NCBI GenBank assembly: GCA_905178155.1
Contig: CAJINV010000005.1
Coordinates: 1,328,438-1,392,437, forward strand
Source: Amoebophrya sp. A120
Lineage: Eukaryota > Sar > Dinophyceae > Syndiniales > Amoebophryaceae
Reading direction: 5' to 3'
Length of the DNA: 64,000 nucleotides
Position 1 is the stretch's first letter, and each line of letters opens with the position of its first letter. Of the stretch, positions 46,411 through 58,962 are shown piece after piece. The position numbers and the translations under genes are program-made. The notes under the pieces were generated by a model, which was not told the origin of the DNA, did no database searches, and saw only the letters and a program-made list of their open reading frames with translations.

Positions 46411-47213
46411 CTTGTTTTGTAGTTACGATCGATGTGGTATCAGTAATTGTGCTAGCACTAGCAGATGAGGAGAGAAGTCGAGCCTAGTACTGCATTGAGC
46501 TTCTGCAGCCACCGTGAAAAGCCAAAACCCGTAGTGAGTGGTGCATCCACCGGCCTTCCAATGAATTCAATTTCTAGTTTCTATCTGATAGCAGGTCTCC
46601 CATGATGTGAAGTTAGTTCTTGTGAATCTTCACAGGAGCCGCTAAAGCGTTGAAATTAGCCTGAATATACTTCTTCCTTTCTCGTAGTTTTGCGGAACAA
46701 GAACCTCATTTACGAGCGCAAGAAATACTAAGCCATCTAGTGATCGGACGGATCCATGATGGCGCAGATGTGGGAAGCGTAGCGACATCAACAAATTCAA
46801 ATTCAAATTCACAACCGCACCAAAATACTAGAACGAGCAGCGAGATCAAAGTCCGGAACAAATGATAGCACGCCTGCTAGTAGATAAGCAACCTCTTTCT
46901 TACATCGACAGGGACAGCAATCAGGAACAGCGCATATACACATTGATCTTCTTATTTAAGGTTCTTTCAACAACGTGAACGCGCAAGAAATGCAACAAGT
47001 GCTTGACTTTCAATTCGTCTTCCTTCATCTTGCAGCTGTTTGTTTTTGTTTTATCTTCTACGAATGAATGCAGCACTCAGAATCAAGTTGAGTTCTTCAT
47101 TGGTGATGACAATTTCGCAGACGTACTAGGCTTCATCTTGCAACGGAATCGTGCATAATCAGAGTGCACCAGAGCAGCTTGTCAGCCTCAGCTCTCCTGA
47201 GAACGACCTCCAC
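46411..47213. other. Intergenic, nothing seen
   Basis: About 800 bp with no supported gene, introner or RNA. Confidence 0.4.
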
Positions 47214-50200
47214 TCACGTCTCCTCATGCTTCATCGCCAGCTGTGCCATGGTCAAGAACTCCGCACAGGTCACGCCCCCGAAATGGTGCGGATCGTACTT
47301 CCGCAACAGAATCTCTAGGAGCTCCCGCGGCACGCACCGCCGCAGGTCGTGGAAGGTCACCACATACGGGGTAGTCACGCTGTGCAAGTCCACTTCTAGC
47401 GATTTTCCTTCCCGAATCCGGTGCAAATCGGATAGGTTTTCGGTTTGTCTGTCGGTCGTGCGAAGGCCTGCGCTATTTCTATCGAAATTAATGTCGTTCC
47501 GCACATCAAACTTGTTGTTGTTGTCGATTGTTGCGAAGTCCAGTTCTTTCTGGAACATTTTCTTGCTTCCAAGAGATGAACCGCTGCTCTGTCCCAAGCC
47601 GCCGCCAGCTCGCCGCGAAGAAACGGAGCTCGATCCCTGATGCAATTTCACGGCCTGCTGCCTCTTGGTCAGGGGGCTCAGAGACTGCGCTTTGGATGGA
47701 GAGGTGGAACGATTTTTGGCGCTTTCTTGCAGTCTTATTTGCTGCTTCGTGAGTTGGCTCTGAAGAGGTGGACGACCGTGAAGATGTTCAGAAGGTGAAG
47801 GGAATGGATTCACAATCTCATCTCCATAAACTCGGCTCTTCCGTTCATACAGCTGTTTGTGATCCATGCTGGTCACGTTCGATTCCAGGTGGTGCCCCGC
47901 CGGCTGGCTCAGCAGCTGCACCATCCGTCGCTCCGTTGCGGTCTTGGCGTAGGGGTTGGGCTTTAGGCGAACTTTCGTCGGGGAAAGCGATTTGCTGCGG
48001 ACAGCGGTGGGAGAATTAGAATTCATACCACTTGAATGGTCGCCGTGAACATTTTTCGCCACGTTCAACACACCGTGCAGCAGGCGCGCGAAAACGTGGA
48101 TCAAGTCGTCTTCGGAGTACTCGCCGACGGCTTTCCTGCGTAAAATCCGGTGGTATTCCAGCAAACCTGATTTTTCCAATTGCTTTTGCTCGGAATCCTC
48201 CATCGTCTGCCGTATTTGCGTTAGCGTGTTGTTGAACTGGTCCCGATTTTGGAACTTGTCTTGCTGGTGAAACGGATGCTGGTCGGTGTTTGTCGTTCCC
48301 GCAGGAACATGTTGATCTGTCCCGCCACCGTAATTGTCGACCTCCACTAAGTACGCATTGACGTTCTTGAAGTCCACGTTGTCCGTTCCTGCAAAAAGCG
48401 CCCGGTCACTGTCAGCCGTCGACATGTCGATGATCGTGTTTTTCCGAGGATGCTCTCGCAACAGCAGCTCCTCAACGACCGCTGGGTCAGTTCGCCGCGA
48501 TTCCGGCGCCGGAATCCGCGGCAATTGTCGACGAGAGGCACTGGAATTCAAATTCTCGTTTTTTCTCGTCGGTGAAGCCGAGGAAAAATCGTTTCTCACC
48601 ACCTTTCTGCCCGTTTTCTCATCCCATTTCACCTGTCTTCTTGCCAACAGCCGCTGTGCTTGCGGACTTGGACTCCTCGGGTAAAAATTGTCGGCAAGGT
48701 GAGCCTGCGTTGCTTTCTTTTCTTCAATCGGCAAGTACCTCTGCACCTCTGATTCCAAGCGATTTACCATCTGTCTCGTCGGCACCAGCTCTTGAAACGG
48801 CGTCTCGTTACGGAGAATACCGCCTCGCTGCCGGGCGTGCAGGTCTGCCGCGGTACGGAGATTGGGAGATTTCTGGATCGGATCCGGCTTGTTCGTGTCG
48901 GCCATCGCGTGGCGTGATCGTTCTTCGTCTTTCGCTTGCAGAAGCGGATCTTGTTCTCGTGCATTTGCGGCTTGCTGCACGTGCACACCAACTCCATCTC
49001 CAGCATCTTCTCCCTCCTCCCTTTCCATATTCCCCCCACCGCCACCACCTCCAATTTGACACTCTTTCTTGGCCGCTTCCCGCAAAAACGCGAACTTCTG
49101 CTCGTGCCGTTCCAGCCACTGCTCCACCCACTCCTTCCTCTTGTCCTTCTGCTCAACCTTGATTTTTAGCGACACTGTCGCCTCGGCTTTGCCGATGATC
49201 TGCGCGACCAACATCTTCACGGAGTTGTTCACATAGAGCAATTCTCTTTCCTCATCCAAAATCTTCTGCTTGGCTTCATCTGATTTGTCCGTGTATTTTG
49301 AACTCAAACTTCTCGCTTTCGCGGAGAAAGGGTTCATCTGTTGACTCACAGAAGTTATCTCGCCGTCCTCCGGCAATCGTCCGCCGTCGGTAGTTGCTCC
49401 TGCTCCATCCGCGTCTTGCTGGTTCTCAACAGCAGCACCAGCACTATCATTCCTCATCCACTTCTCCTGCAAAGCTTGTCTCTGTTCCTCTCTCGCTTGC
49501 TCCACCTCCTGGTCCTCGTTGTTATTCCCCAGTAGTCTCGCCGCAACCTCATTCGCCATGTGATCGTATGCAAGAAAAAAACTGTGTAAGTGTAAATCTG
49601 TGATGCAGAAAATGCCAAACAGTTACACTTGTCATGCTCGACATGCATGACCGGTTCGTTTCCTATGTCTTTTCCCTTTGTATCTGCGCATAACAAGTTT
49701 GTCCTGTCATGGCAGACAAACTTGTGATGCTGTTTTCCCAAAAGACTTACACTAACACAGTTTTTTTCTTGGATAGATCGGAGTCGTTCATCAAACGCTT
49801 TCTCTCCTTCCTCTGCTTTTCCAATTCCCGCCTTTCCTGCCCCAGCTCGTTCACGAAATCCGCGTGGAGCAGCTTCCTTTTCAGAAAATCGTTTTCCTGC
49901 ACCTTCTTCACGGTCCACTGCCCCGCGAACCGCAACACCTCGCTGGCGGCGGCGGTCATGAGGTCGTCGGGGATGATTGGCGATCGCATGCCGATTTGAG
50001 GTGTGGACGCTTCGGAGAAAACCGGCGCGGGGTTTTCGCGGAGGAGGTTACCGAGATGCAGCGGGTCGTTCCGCAGGACGATGGAACGGGGGGAAGGGAG
50101 ATGAAACAGAGATTGGTCCTCGTCGGAAGGGCCAGAAGTTGCACCTTTCTGTGCTTGATTCCCAGTTGTTGCGACGTTTTCGTTTTGTGCAGCTAGCTCC

Positions 50201-53200
50201 GTGTAGCGACGTAGTTCCTCATCTACTTCTTGTAGTTCTCTGCCATCATCATCTTCCCCTTCACTCCCTGCGCTCTTCTCCGACCCAGAAGCGTCCTCTC
50301 GACCTTCATGTTCAGAGGCACCACTCGAGCTTTGATGTTCTAGCATCTTCCCCTTCAACCTCTCCCTCGCCTCCGTTTCCCCAAACACAAAACTCGAAGC
50401 CTGCGAGGTAGACCCGTGCTGGCTCGAAGCCGACGACGCTTCCGCGGAAGACCCCACTAACGTCGGGATTTTTTCACTGGGCGCTCGGTCTGCGCGGCCG
50501 CTGTAGGGGGCCGGGTCGTTATCGCTGTCCGCAGCATTCATTTTCGACGCTTTTCTCCGGTCCATCACCTGCTGCAACTTCAACGCGGTACTGGCCGCAG
50601 CTGTGATTTTCTCGCTGATTAAGCTCACCGACTTGATCTCCTGCTCGATCTTCTCGCAAACTCGCCGGTGCACCCGGTTGATGATTTTCTCGACCGCCGC
50701 AGCGATCTCCTCCTTCTCCCTCGGCGACCGAAGCTCTTCTGGCGTCGAGGCGCCCGAGCGGGAAGAGGTCGCGTTGGACTGGGATGTGGATTTGTCGTGT
50801 TTGCTCGTTCCGCTGGTCACCGTGTCTTTCTTCCCCTCTGACCGGACGGAGCCGGTAGGATGGCGATGGGCCCCTGCTTGCTCTTCAGTTGTTTCCGCGA
50901 CAAAAGGGATTTTTTTCTGCACGTCGTCCGCCGTGACAACGACGAGACCGCCGGTTTGCAGCTCACCTTCCTCTCCTGCATTTTCATCTTCCGCCAAAAC
51001 CGCTTCGAGTCTTTGCTTCTCTTCCAACTCCAGCCGTTCTTTCTCCTCTTTTTCCTTCCTCACCCGTTCTTCCTCCTCCAATTGAATAGTGACGAGCTTG
51101 CCCTGGAAAGAAGTACTCAACTCCGCGGACAGTTCTTCAGCTCCCTTGTCCGGTGCGTCGGGGTCTTTTACGCCCAGTTTTTGGTCCAACTCCTTCAGGC
51201 GCGCGGACACGTCGCTGGGCGGTTTGAATGCATCGTCCTTTGCGGCAGCTAGTACCCCTTGTTGATGTTCACTCTGGTCTTTATCCTGCTTCCCTGTCGC
51301 ACTTCTTGGGGATTTTGAAGCTACTGAGCCAGCCGGTGATCGTTGCATCTTCGCTTTACCCCTGCTCAGCTGGTCTAGCATGTGAAATCTCTTCGCTGCC
51401 TCCGCTAGGTGTCGCAACTCCGCGACCCAGGCCTTTTCGCTCTCCGCGAGCACAAAAGGCTCGAAGGAGAAATCGGCTTTCTTCTGCTTCATCGCGTTAT
51501 CCATGGCAGTTTGAATTTCGTCGTTCTTCCGTTTCGTTTCCTTGATGATCTCCAATAAGTTCGCAGCCAAAATCAGCCTCGTCGCCTCCTCCGCCTCCTT
51601 TTGCCGGCGGATCTCCTCCTGTTTTTTCCGCTCCGCCTCGCGCTTCTTCTTCGCGGCAGCTTTTTTTCGTTTCTTCAACTCTTTCGGATCGACGGTCGTT
51701 TCGTCCTCTTTGTGGGCGCCTTCGGAAGCTGCAGGGAGAGTTTGGTCTTGTGTTTGTCGTGGTCCTTCTCCTTCGGCTGGTGTGTTGACGCCGTGTGCCT
51801 CGCCGCCCTCGGCTGCAGCTACGTATGCGTTGGCGGAATCAACAGGTACCGCTGTTTCTTCGTAGTTCCCTATGCCTCCAGCGCCGTGAACATCTTTTGT
51901 GGTTTCCGTCGCTGACGTTTTAGATTCACTGCGAACCTGAATAGTAGCAGTGTCTGTGGGGTCACCAGTCTGTTCATCTGGAAGGTGCTGACCAACATCT
52001 TCTGCTCCTCCGACCATGACGGGAATAAAAGTTGTGGCAGCTGCGTTGACACCTGGATCAACATCCTGACCCTCGTCCACAGTAGGGGGGAGCGGAATCG
52101 CTGCAGTTTCCACTTCCGCCAAACCGTTTGCGACTCCATTTTCAGTCACTGGCACTGCAATGAGCGGAACGGCTGCAGTGTCCAACCCCGGATCTACTTC
52201 TTCAAGAGCCCCAGCATCTTCCGCAAAACCAGGTATCATACCAAGCGGAATCGGTATGACACTTCCCGGGTCCGGATCCGCGGGACTAGCACTGTTACTG
52301 TTCTCCACTTCTGCCCGATGCTGCCCCTCACGGTTTGCTCTTCCGGGGCTTCCGAGATGGCTTTTCCGGTTCCGACCTCCAGACGGTGATGTTGTGCCTG
52401 AAGAAGCACTAGCCTGCTGCTCATAATCGTGGTCAGCTTGGTAGTATTTCTGCTTCCTCCTCTTCACCGACTCCACTTCAGTTTCCTCCACCACACCGAA
52501 CCTCACCGCAATATCCGGATCGGAATCCGACGCCGGCGCGATCGCCGTAACGACAGAGGTGGTGGAAAGAGGGAGAACTGACTTGTTCCCTGTCCTCTGT
52601 TGATCCGTCGCGGAAAGGGGCTGCAGCGGTTGCCCATCAGGGCCGGTTTGCTGCTCTCGCATTCTGGCTGCGAGAGGCTTTTTCTTTTCTCTACTTCGGT
52701 GCAGCTCGTCATCGGACGTGATAATCTGTAGTGTCGGTTTCGGCCGGGTTACTACCTGCTGCCCCGCTGCATCATAAACTGTTTCATCTCCGTCGCCCAA
52801 AAAGCCTTGCTCCCGATCGAGAATCAGTTCCTCCTTCTCGAGCTGCAACTGCGCTTCCTGGTCGATCTGTTCCTGCATCAGCACCAACCCCTCGCCTTTC
52901 TCGTGTTCCAGCAAAACCATGTCCTCGCCCGCGTGGTCGCGACTGCGGGTCCTGGACCGCGCGCGCGCTTTCGCGTTCAATTCGTGCAGGTCCTGGGAAA
53001 CTTCCGGGTCGTCGGGTAGAAAGTCTCCTCGACGGAAGCTTTGGTCTTGGTGGGAAAATTGATGATCACTTGTGCCCATTGTTCCTGGCATCATGTAGCC
53101 TCCGTACACGGCTGCTGCTGCGCTCGTGACGTTCGTGTCAAATCTTAACCTCGTGCCCAGTGGCCCGGTGGCCTGCGGAGCACCAGTGGAAAATTCGTCG

Positions 53201-53370
53201 TCGGAGGGGGACGGTGCGGGATGTTCTTGACCGCGAGTAGAGGTCTGTCGCTGCAAATTCTCAGCATCATCGAGATCATCCTCCCCGGGAGCTGCAGCTG
53301 CACCGCCGTCAGCATCAGCGTCTCCCCCTCCTTCCGCCTGCTCCACAGCGGCCGCCCGTTGCGCTTCCAC
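47214..53370 (-). CDS. Giant low-complexity/coiled-coil protein, about 1,980 aa
   Basis: Two very long frames are joined across introner F3; with one GATCG copy retained the frame reads NDSDH-MANEV. The N-terminal part is acidic and Ala/Gly/Glu-rich. A highly charged coiled-coil segment begins ELKKRKKAAAKKKREAERK at about residue 560. More Glu/Lys/Arg-rich helical stretches follow, with Ser-rich linkers. The C-terminus ends in a conserved-looking segment (LLEILLRKYDPHHFGGVTC, then AEFLTMAQL) that resembles a degenerate EF-hand pair. I recognise no named family; a cytoskeletal or basal-apparatus scaffold is possible. The frame at 53370 starts with GTG and no in-frame ATG lies before the next stop, so a 5' exon is probably missing from this model. 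Confidence 0.7.
49567..49775. mobile_element. Introner F3 (family F)
   Basis: TATGCAAGAAAAAAACTGTG against CACAGTTTTTTTCTTGGATA, with GATCG duplicated exactly. Excision joins two frames of 1,196 and 782 codons. Confidence 0.94.
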
Positions 53371-53623
53371 CGCTTCGAGTTTTTCCAGAATAGCCTTGTC
53401 GATTGTTGTCGTAGAGAAAAGGTTTCGTAATTATTTTGCTGAGCGACCGTACAAGCTCAGTACCCGACACACACACACGCGATCTAGACCGAGAGACCCA
53501 CGAGGTCTTGATCTTGAAGTGATCTGTGTTTTCCAGATAGGACTAGAACAGAGCACATGCTACAAACATGTAGTCTGGGCGCTAATTCCAGAGTATCCCA
53601 AGGTAAGATGTGTGTGTTTGATA

Positions 53624-56600
53624 TTATAGAGCGTACGGCTTCTCATAAATACTGACGTCAACATTGTTTCGAAATGCGATGTCGATGGCTTTGGCGATCA
53701 CTGCGCAGTATTCTTTTTGTCCGCCTGCGCATGAGCCTTGTCCAATTCTGAGCGGGATTGCTACTGATTCTGTCTCGTCTATGATTGACAAAATAAAGTC
53801 GTACAACGCGTTTTTGAAACGAAAAAGGCGAGCTTCTGCTGAGTCATCTGCTGTAAATGCTTCTACCGGTACTACATCTGATGGTCGTGGGACTCTGTTG
53901 AGAACGGGTTTTCCTGGCCAGACCATAGCGTAAATATTGACAATTTTTCCTATCACTTCATATCCTCCTAGTGGTTTCGCAGAAAACGGCTCTCCATAGC
54001 GGTTTGCCTTCGGATATTTTGCAAACAACTGTGCCGCCAAACCGCTGGGTTTGCACGGGACGCAGCATGTGATGTGGACTATAAACCTCTCGCGCGCATA
54101 ACAAATATCCATAATTCTTAACTTGCTCCTAGCGAGCTCGGGAAATTGACGAAAGTAAGGTTTGCGTAAAATTTTTGTAACTTGTGCGCCTATTTCTGTT
54201 TTTTCTCTGTCTCTACCCCAGTCGTGTAGATGCACAGACAACAACAACGTCCAATCTTCGTGTGCTCCGTATACGAGTGGGCACTGCGCTGTGCAAAATA
54301 CCTTGGAACCCTTCTTGTACGTGCAGAACTGTACGAAGTTGGACGCCAGGTCGTAGAACATGGGGTTGATCATCGGCAGCATCAGTGCAAAACGTGGTCT
54401 TTGAGCTACTGGAATTTTTTGGAAGTTGGCGAGGAAGCGAGCTGTTACTATTGCGAGGTGTATTGGTGGGAACCACCAGGAACGCTTGTTATAAAACAAG
54501 TCGAAGATATCGAGCGGATGATTGTGTGCCGTGTAGTATTCCGGGAAACGCCAGTTGTGGTGATCTGCAAAACAGTCGACATTCAGACCCGGTATCTCGC
54601 GCATCACAATGCTCCACGAGCGCTTACACAAAGTTTTATCCGGAAAGGGATCTTTAAACGCAAATAAATGCTCTTCGTGGCGTGACAGTGCGTCGGCGAT
54701 TATGTTCACTTCGCCCGCGATCTTGGCCGCGACTATTTCTGTGCCTGTGCTGGATGCGAAGGATGTCAAGCTTTTCGTCACGTTCTTGAGAATCGGCGTT
54801 GCCGCGGAGCCCTTGTTCGTGGTTCTTTTTGCCGTTGGATTGTCGGTCTTGATCAGGATTATTTTCTGGTGAAAATATGCGTCTCCTAACTTCTCCCTGG
54901 CTGCGTCTAGCACGTGCTGAACTGCCAAGGCCTCTAACTCGTTGATGCTGGCAGTATCTGATGGTGGGAAATAGAAGGAATTTTATTCTTGTAGATTTGA
55001 TGTAACATCAACAAGTATATGTGAAAACCAGAAAAAACAAATCAAAACTACCTGGCACTTTTTCGTCGAAGAGTCCATGGAAATAGTGCTCCGCTACGGT
55101 GCCGCCCCAGCCTCTGTTTCTTCGGTCTTCGCAGTTCTCGATGTCGCCTTTTGCAGCGTCCATGTAGACACCGATAAACAGCTCTGGTCCCAAAGACGCG
55201 AAAAAGGCTTTTCCGAAGGCCAAGACTTCGTGAGACCAAATAAAAGTCTGCTCGCCGTTGAAGAACATTTGTCTTGTGTGGTCGGTCGACAGCAGGTCTT
55301 CCCACAAATCCAAGTCTTCGAAAGCGGCGTCCGAGATTTCGACTGGCGGGTTGAACTGCCTGTTCAGCTTCGCCCACTGCTTCGGTGCTGTTGAAGCTAC
55401 CAGCAACTTGTTCAGCTCGTCCAATGGCCCGCGTGGGTGGATAAGCGCGCAGGAACCTAATTTTCCTTTGATGCTGGCTACGTCTCGGGCTTTCGCTTCT
55501 TTGTTTCTGCCTGCCTGCTTGAAGTCTCGCACTGCTTGCAGGTATTCTTTGCGTCTTTTAGGCTCGAGCATGATGTTGTACGACCTCGGGTCGGTGTTGA
55601 AAACGTTTCCCAGCCAGGGGAAAATTGTTGACGGCTGTATTAGCTTTGATTCCTTGTGGTGAATCTTGATGCCCATGCGGGTTAGGATGTACACTGCTCG
55701 GTCTAGGTCGAACTTGGCTTTATCGAAGTGTGGTTTGCCGTCGACCGGGCTGGTTATAAATCTCACGTCGTCTACGTAGTCGAGTGCTGGCGACGATACT
55801 CCGTTTCTCTTCGCTGCAGCGAGAAAAGCTTTCACGAAGAAATCGTTCTCACCCGGTGCTGGTCTCGGTATGCGTGTGAAAACAGTTTTTTCGGATTGAT
55901 GCACGACAAAAAACCACATGCATCTGGCTAGGTTTATAGTGGAGCCTGTGAGAATTTTCGCTGATCCGTTAAAAAATGTTTTCACGAGATACCGATGCCA
56001 AAAGGACAGTACAAATGTCCTCCTTTTTGTACTGTCCCTTCGAGATTTATTCCAAGCATGCGGCGAAAACGTGCGTGCACCAACCAGTGGCCGAAGGAGT
56101 CCATGAAGTCGATACCACTCCCGACTGAGTTCGGCTTCAGCAGCAGAAACGTATCCCAGTAGGTCTTGTAGTTTACCTCGGTGGAAAAAATGGACTGGTT
56201 TATCAGGGCCCACTCGCTGCTGTAGTCACTGATTACCCTAATCTTGTCGTCGCGTTGGAACAGCAGATTTCCTGGCACGCACGTCAAGTCGCTGGGGTAG
56301 TCGCACACTTCCACATCTTCGCCTTTGTCGTTCTTTTCTGATTTCACATCGTACAGGATGATCTTTTTGCACTCGAAGAAGCGCTTGAACTCGTTATTGT
56401 AGACCTCCGGGCTCTGCTTGGCCGCCGGGTAATTCTCGCATACTATCGGGTCCAGGTGCTCTGCGATCTGTTGGAACTTTATCCCCGTGCAGGCTTTCAG
56501 CAAAACTTCTGGCTGTAGTCCAAACCGTACGCATTCTTCTGGATTTATCGTTAGACCCGCGAAAGCCTGATCGTCCTCTGCTTTGCGCCACCTGTCGTTC

Positions 56601-57136
56601 GGGCCCTCTTGGTCTTGCAGCAGTTTTCTAACTGCTGCTCGTGTCAGAGGTGCACCCGCCTTCTCGTAGTCTTCATTTTTGAAGGGGGAGCACGGCGTGA
56701 AATTAAACGGGTCGCCGAACTCATTCCCGCATGTAAACAGGCGTGACAGGTCTACGGTGTCGATGTCGCACTGGTGGCTTCGTGGCGCTTTTCCCGGCTG
56801 CGGTAAGTAGCTGTCCCATGTCACCACTGCTTCCTGCGGAAAGATCAGCGAGGGGTCGTCCCAGCACGCGTCATATTCTTTCTGCAGATCCTTCTTGCAT
56901 GGCCTCGGCTTATCTTTCATGTTGGATGCCGCATTTTCTTGTGCTATCCAGTGATGAATTTCTTGTGCCGGCTCCGCTACTTTTGGTGGCTTTCCTATTT
57001 GGGCTCCGCAGAAGGAGGCGTGCTGCGATTTGTGTCTTTTTGTCGCTCTCCTGTCCTGAGCATCTTGTGCGCGCAGCGATGCCGCTGAGCGGCCTATTTG
57101 CACCCCGCAAAACATAACGAGAGGTGACGAACGCAT
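53624..57136 (-). CDS. Reverse transcriptase-RNase H of YR retroelement
   Basis: Exons 57136-55993, 55945-55052 and 54957-53624 give an open frame of 1,123 codons. The 47-bp intron (55946-55992) and the 94-bp intron (54958-55051) have GT and CAG ends. RT landmarks are KIRVISDYSSEWALINQSIF, DFMDSFGHWL, YCPFGIGSTIN (across intron 1) and the active-site YVDD. RNase H landmarks are the Asp in GVYMDAAKG, the Glu in INELEALA (across intron 2), the Asp in KTDNPTAK and ADALSRH. A tail follows with NVDCFADHHNW and WWFPPIHL, the region after RNase H seen in DIRS/Ngaro elements. All catalytic acids appear present. The start is ATG 57136, four bases after the stop of a short upstream frame. Confidence 0.88.
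54958..55051 (-). other. GT-AG intron in RNase H region
   Basis: Donor CCAG/GTAGTT, acceptor CACCATCAG. Joins EKVP to DTASINELE, placing the RNase H glutamate in frame. Confidence 0.8.
55946..55992 (-). other. 47-bp GT-AG intron in RT core
   Basis: Donor ATCG/GTATCT, acceptor CTCACAG. Without removal the RT frame ends at TGA 55984-55982; with it PFGIG continues as STINLARCM towards the YVDD motif. Confidence 0.78.
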
Positions 57137-57140
57137 CTTT

Positions 57141-57434
57141 TTATCTCATTTTTCGTTCATTTTCGATCAGATCAAAAATCCGAAACCTAGATAAATGACA
57201 TTTTGCGTCTGCGCATGCTGCCGCTAGGCCTTCATGTGCGTCCGCGGAGGACGTGGAGAGGAGGTTCGCATTTTTTTGTAGCCAGTTTGATTGTATTTCA
57301 CATAAAATCTCATCTGAGCATCCCCTCAGTTTGCGCATGAAATTACGCTCAATTCTCTCCAGTTTCTGAAAATAACATATTCGCTCGTGAGGCCACCTGC
57401 GCCCACTCACAAACCAAACATGTGTATACGACAT
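57141..57434 (-). CDS. Small frame upstream of RT, 97 aa
   Basis: ATG 57434 (MSYTHVWFVSG) to a stop at 57141, with the RT start codon four bases beyond. It is rich in Arg, Cys and Leu and has no recognised motif. Its tight coupling to the RT frame suggests either a real leader protein or a fortuitous frame; chance cannot be excluded. Confidence 0.3.
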   Translation of the reverse strand: MSYTHVWFVSGRRWPHERICYFQKLERIERNFMRKLRGCSDEILCEIQSNWLQKNANLLSTSSADAHEGLAAACADAKCHLSRFRIFDLIENERKMR

Positions 57435-58089
57435 CTGTGAAACTGTGTGAGAAGCTTATTGGAATCGACGTTAGCGGGATCGGGCGACGAAATCAAAATG
57501 ACACTGACTATTGGAAAAGACGCAACAAAGTACTGAAAGAACCGGTGCCCTTGCACAGATTGTGATCAAAACGAAAGAAGAACAATCGTGCTGTCGTGGT
57601 CCTCTGTCGTCTGTGTTTTTGTCTATCTATTTTCCGTTCTTGTTGAATCAAGTGTTTCTACAAGATGAAAAAAAAATTTTTGAAATCCACGATGAGATTG
57701 GCACACATCAGTCTAAGTGCTGGTGGACTACATCAAGGGCTTCTTGCGGGTTCACGACCTCTGCATCAGAATCATCATCCGATGATGAAACCACTCGCTC
57801 GTCTTCCGATGAGGATGTGTGTCTGCTCGGTGGCAAGTCGTCATCTAACCTGGTCGAGTGGTATAAAGTATTTTTGTCATGCCAGTATCATCATGATGCA
57901 AACAAAAAACATGTGCCATTGCGCGAAAAGGAAAGAAAGGTAACATTATACGGCTCCGGGTTCAGTTCCAGGTATCGAGCCAAGGCGCGTGCGATTAGTC
58001 GTCCGTTAGTCTGGACGAAGTTGCGTACTGCGATCTGCGACCCGACGATCCGTCCAAGACAACTGAAGAAGAAATTTTTTTAAAGTTGT
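57435..58089. other. Inter-ORF region of retroelement
   Basis: No minus-strand gene is supported. A plus-strand frame of 190 codons (57511-58083) starts with TTG and has a Ser/Asp-rich tract; it is most probably spurious. Confidence 0.35.
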
Positions 58090-58719
58090 TTAGTCAGAAT
58101 CCGAAGACGGGTATGAGCTATCGTCCTCGGACGAGTCCATAACAATCGGCTTCTGCAAATCTTCCTTCTTGAATTCCTCCTTCTTCTCATCATGCAGAGC
58201 TTTTCCTTCTTTTCGCAAGTTGAACTGCTTCAGGCGGGCTTCTTTGTACTTCTTTTTCTCGTTGTTGTAGAAATTCGCGATGTCGGCTGAGGACTGCTTG
58301 TGGTAGGTGCGATAGATCTGCACTGCGGTGTGGGCGAACTGGCGCGCGAGGAGCACAGACGCCCACTTGCGTCCCATCATCACCTCGTCCTGGGCCGGAT
58401 AATTCCAGATTTCCGACAAGTGGCTATACAGCGAATCAATCGCAGACGCCATCCCCTCCGCTAATTTTGCTTGACATTTTTGTTTGGCACAAATTGCCTC
58501 CAGCGTGTCTAACAGCACATTGCAGGTGCTGCGTAACTCGTTGGCATCGCAATTTTTGGGGAGGGTTTTGCGCATGCACCAGCGATAAGAAGTGACAACT
58601 TGCGAAAAGGTGGAATTTTTCTGCTCCTTCGTACTCAAATCATCAATCATGGACCGCATCGACTTTGCCTGCCGAAGCAACGGCAGTTTCTCGTAATAAC
58701 CGAGATTTCCTAGGTCCAT
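58090..58719 (-). CDS. Retroelement-associated helical protein, 209 aa
   Basis: ATG 58719 (MDLGNLGYYEK) to the stop at 58090. It is predominantly helical and hydrophilic, with four Cys residues, a Lys/Glu-rich stretch (EKKKYKEARLKQF) and an acidic Ser/Asp C-terminus (DSSEDDSSYPSSD). It lies between the recombinase and RT genes on the same strand. No family is recognised; a structural or accessory protein of the element is a reasonable guess. Confidence 0.55.
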   Translation of the reverse strand: MDLGNLGYYEKLPLLRQAKSMRSMIDDLSTKEQKNSTFSQVVTSYRWCMRKTLPKNCDANELRSTCNVLLDTLEAICAKQKCQAKLAEGMASAIDSLYSHLSEIWNYPAQDEVMMGRKWASVLLARQFAHTAVQIYRTYHKQSSADIANFYNNEKKKYKEARLKQFNLRKEGKALHDEKKEEFKKEDLQKPIVMDSSEDDSSYPSSDSD

Positions 58720-58962
58720 TTTATTGCGTTCGGTACTAGAAGGATATGTGGATTTCTATTAATTGTCCCTGAAATTTTGGAAATGACAACAAATACCGAC
58801 AAGATTCCGCCCGCTGGACTACTGCGTAAGAAATGCATGCGTACATCAGCGATTGCCCGTTGATGATGCCGATTTCGATCAGAATATACGGAACCTTGTG
58901 AATTTTTGATCATGAGAGTCCGGTAATGAAAGGCTTTCGCTGTGCCTAAAGATGCATATAAA

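Noticed and set aside
5326-49775. CRISPR arrays or bacterial-type repeats
   Set aside because: The repeats are dispersed TIR elements in intron positions, not evenly spaced direct repeats with spacers.
55982-56213. Programmed or mutational frameshift in the reverse transcriptase
   Set aside because: A 47-bp GT-AG intron restores the frame exactly and explains the overlap better than a frameshift.
57511-58083. Plus-strand 190-codon frame with Ser/Asp-rich tract
   Set aside because: Starts with TTG, lies antisense inside the retroelement, and has no recognisable domain.
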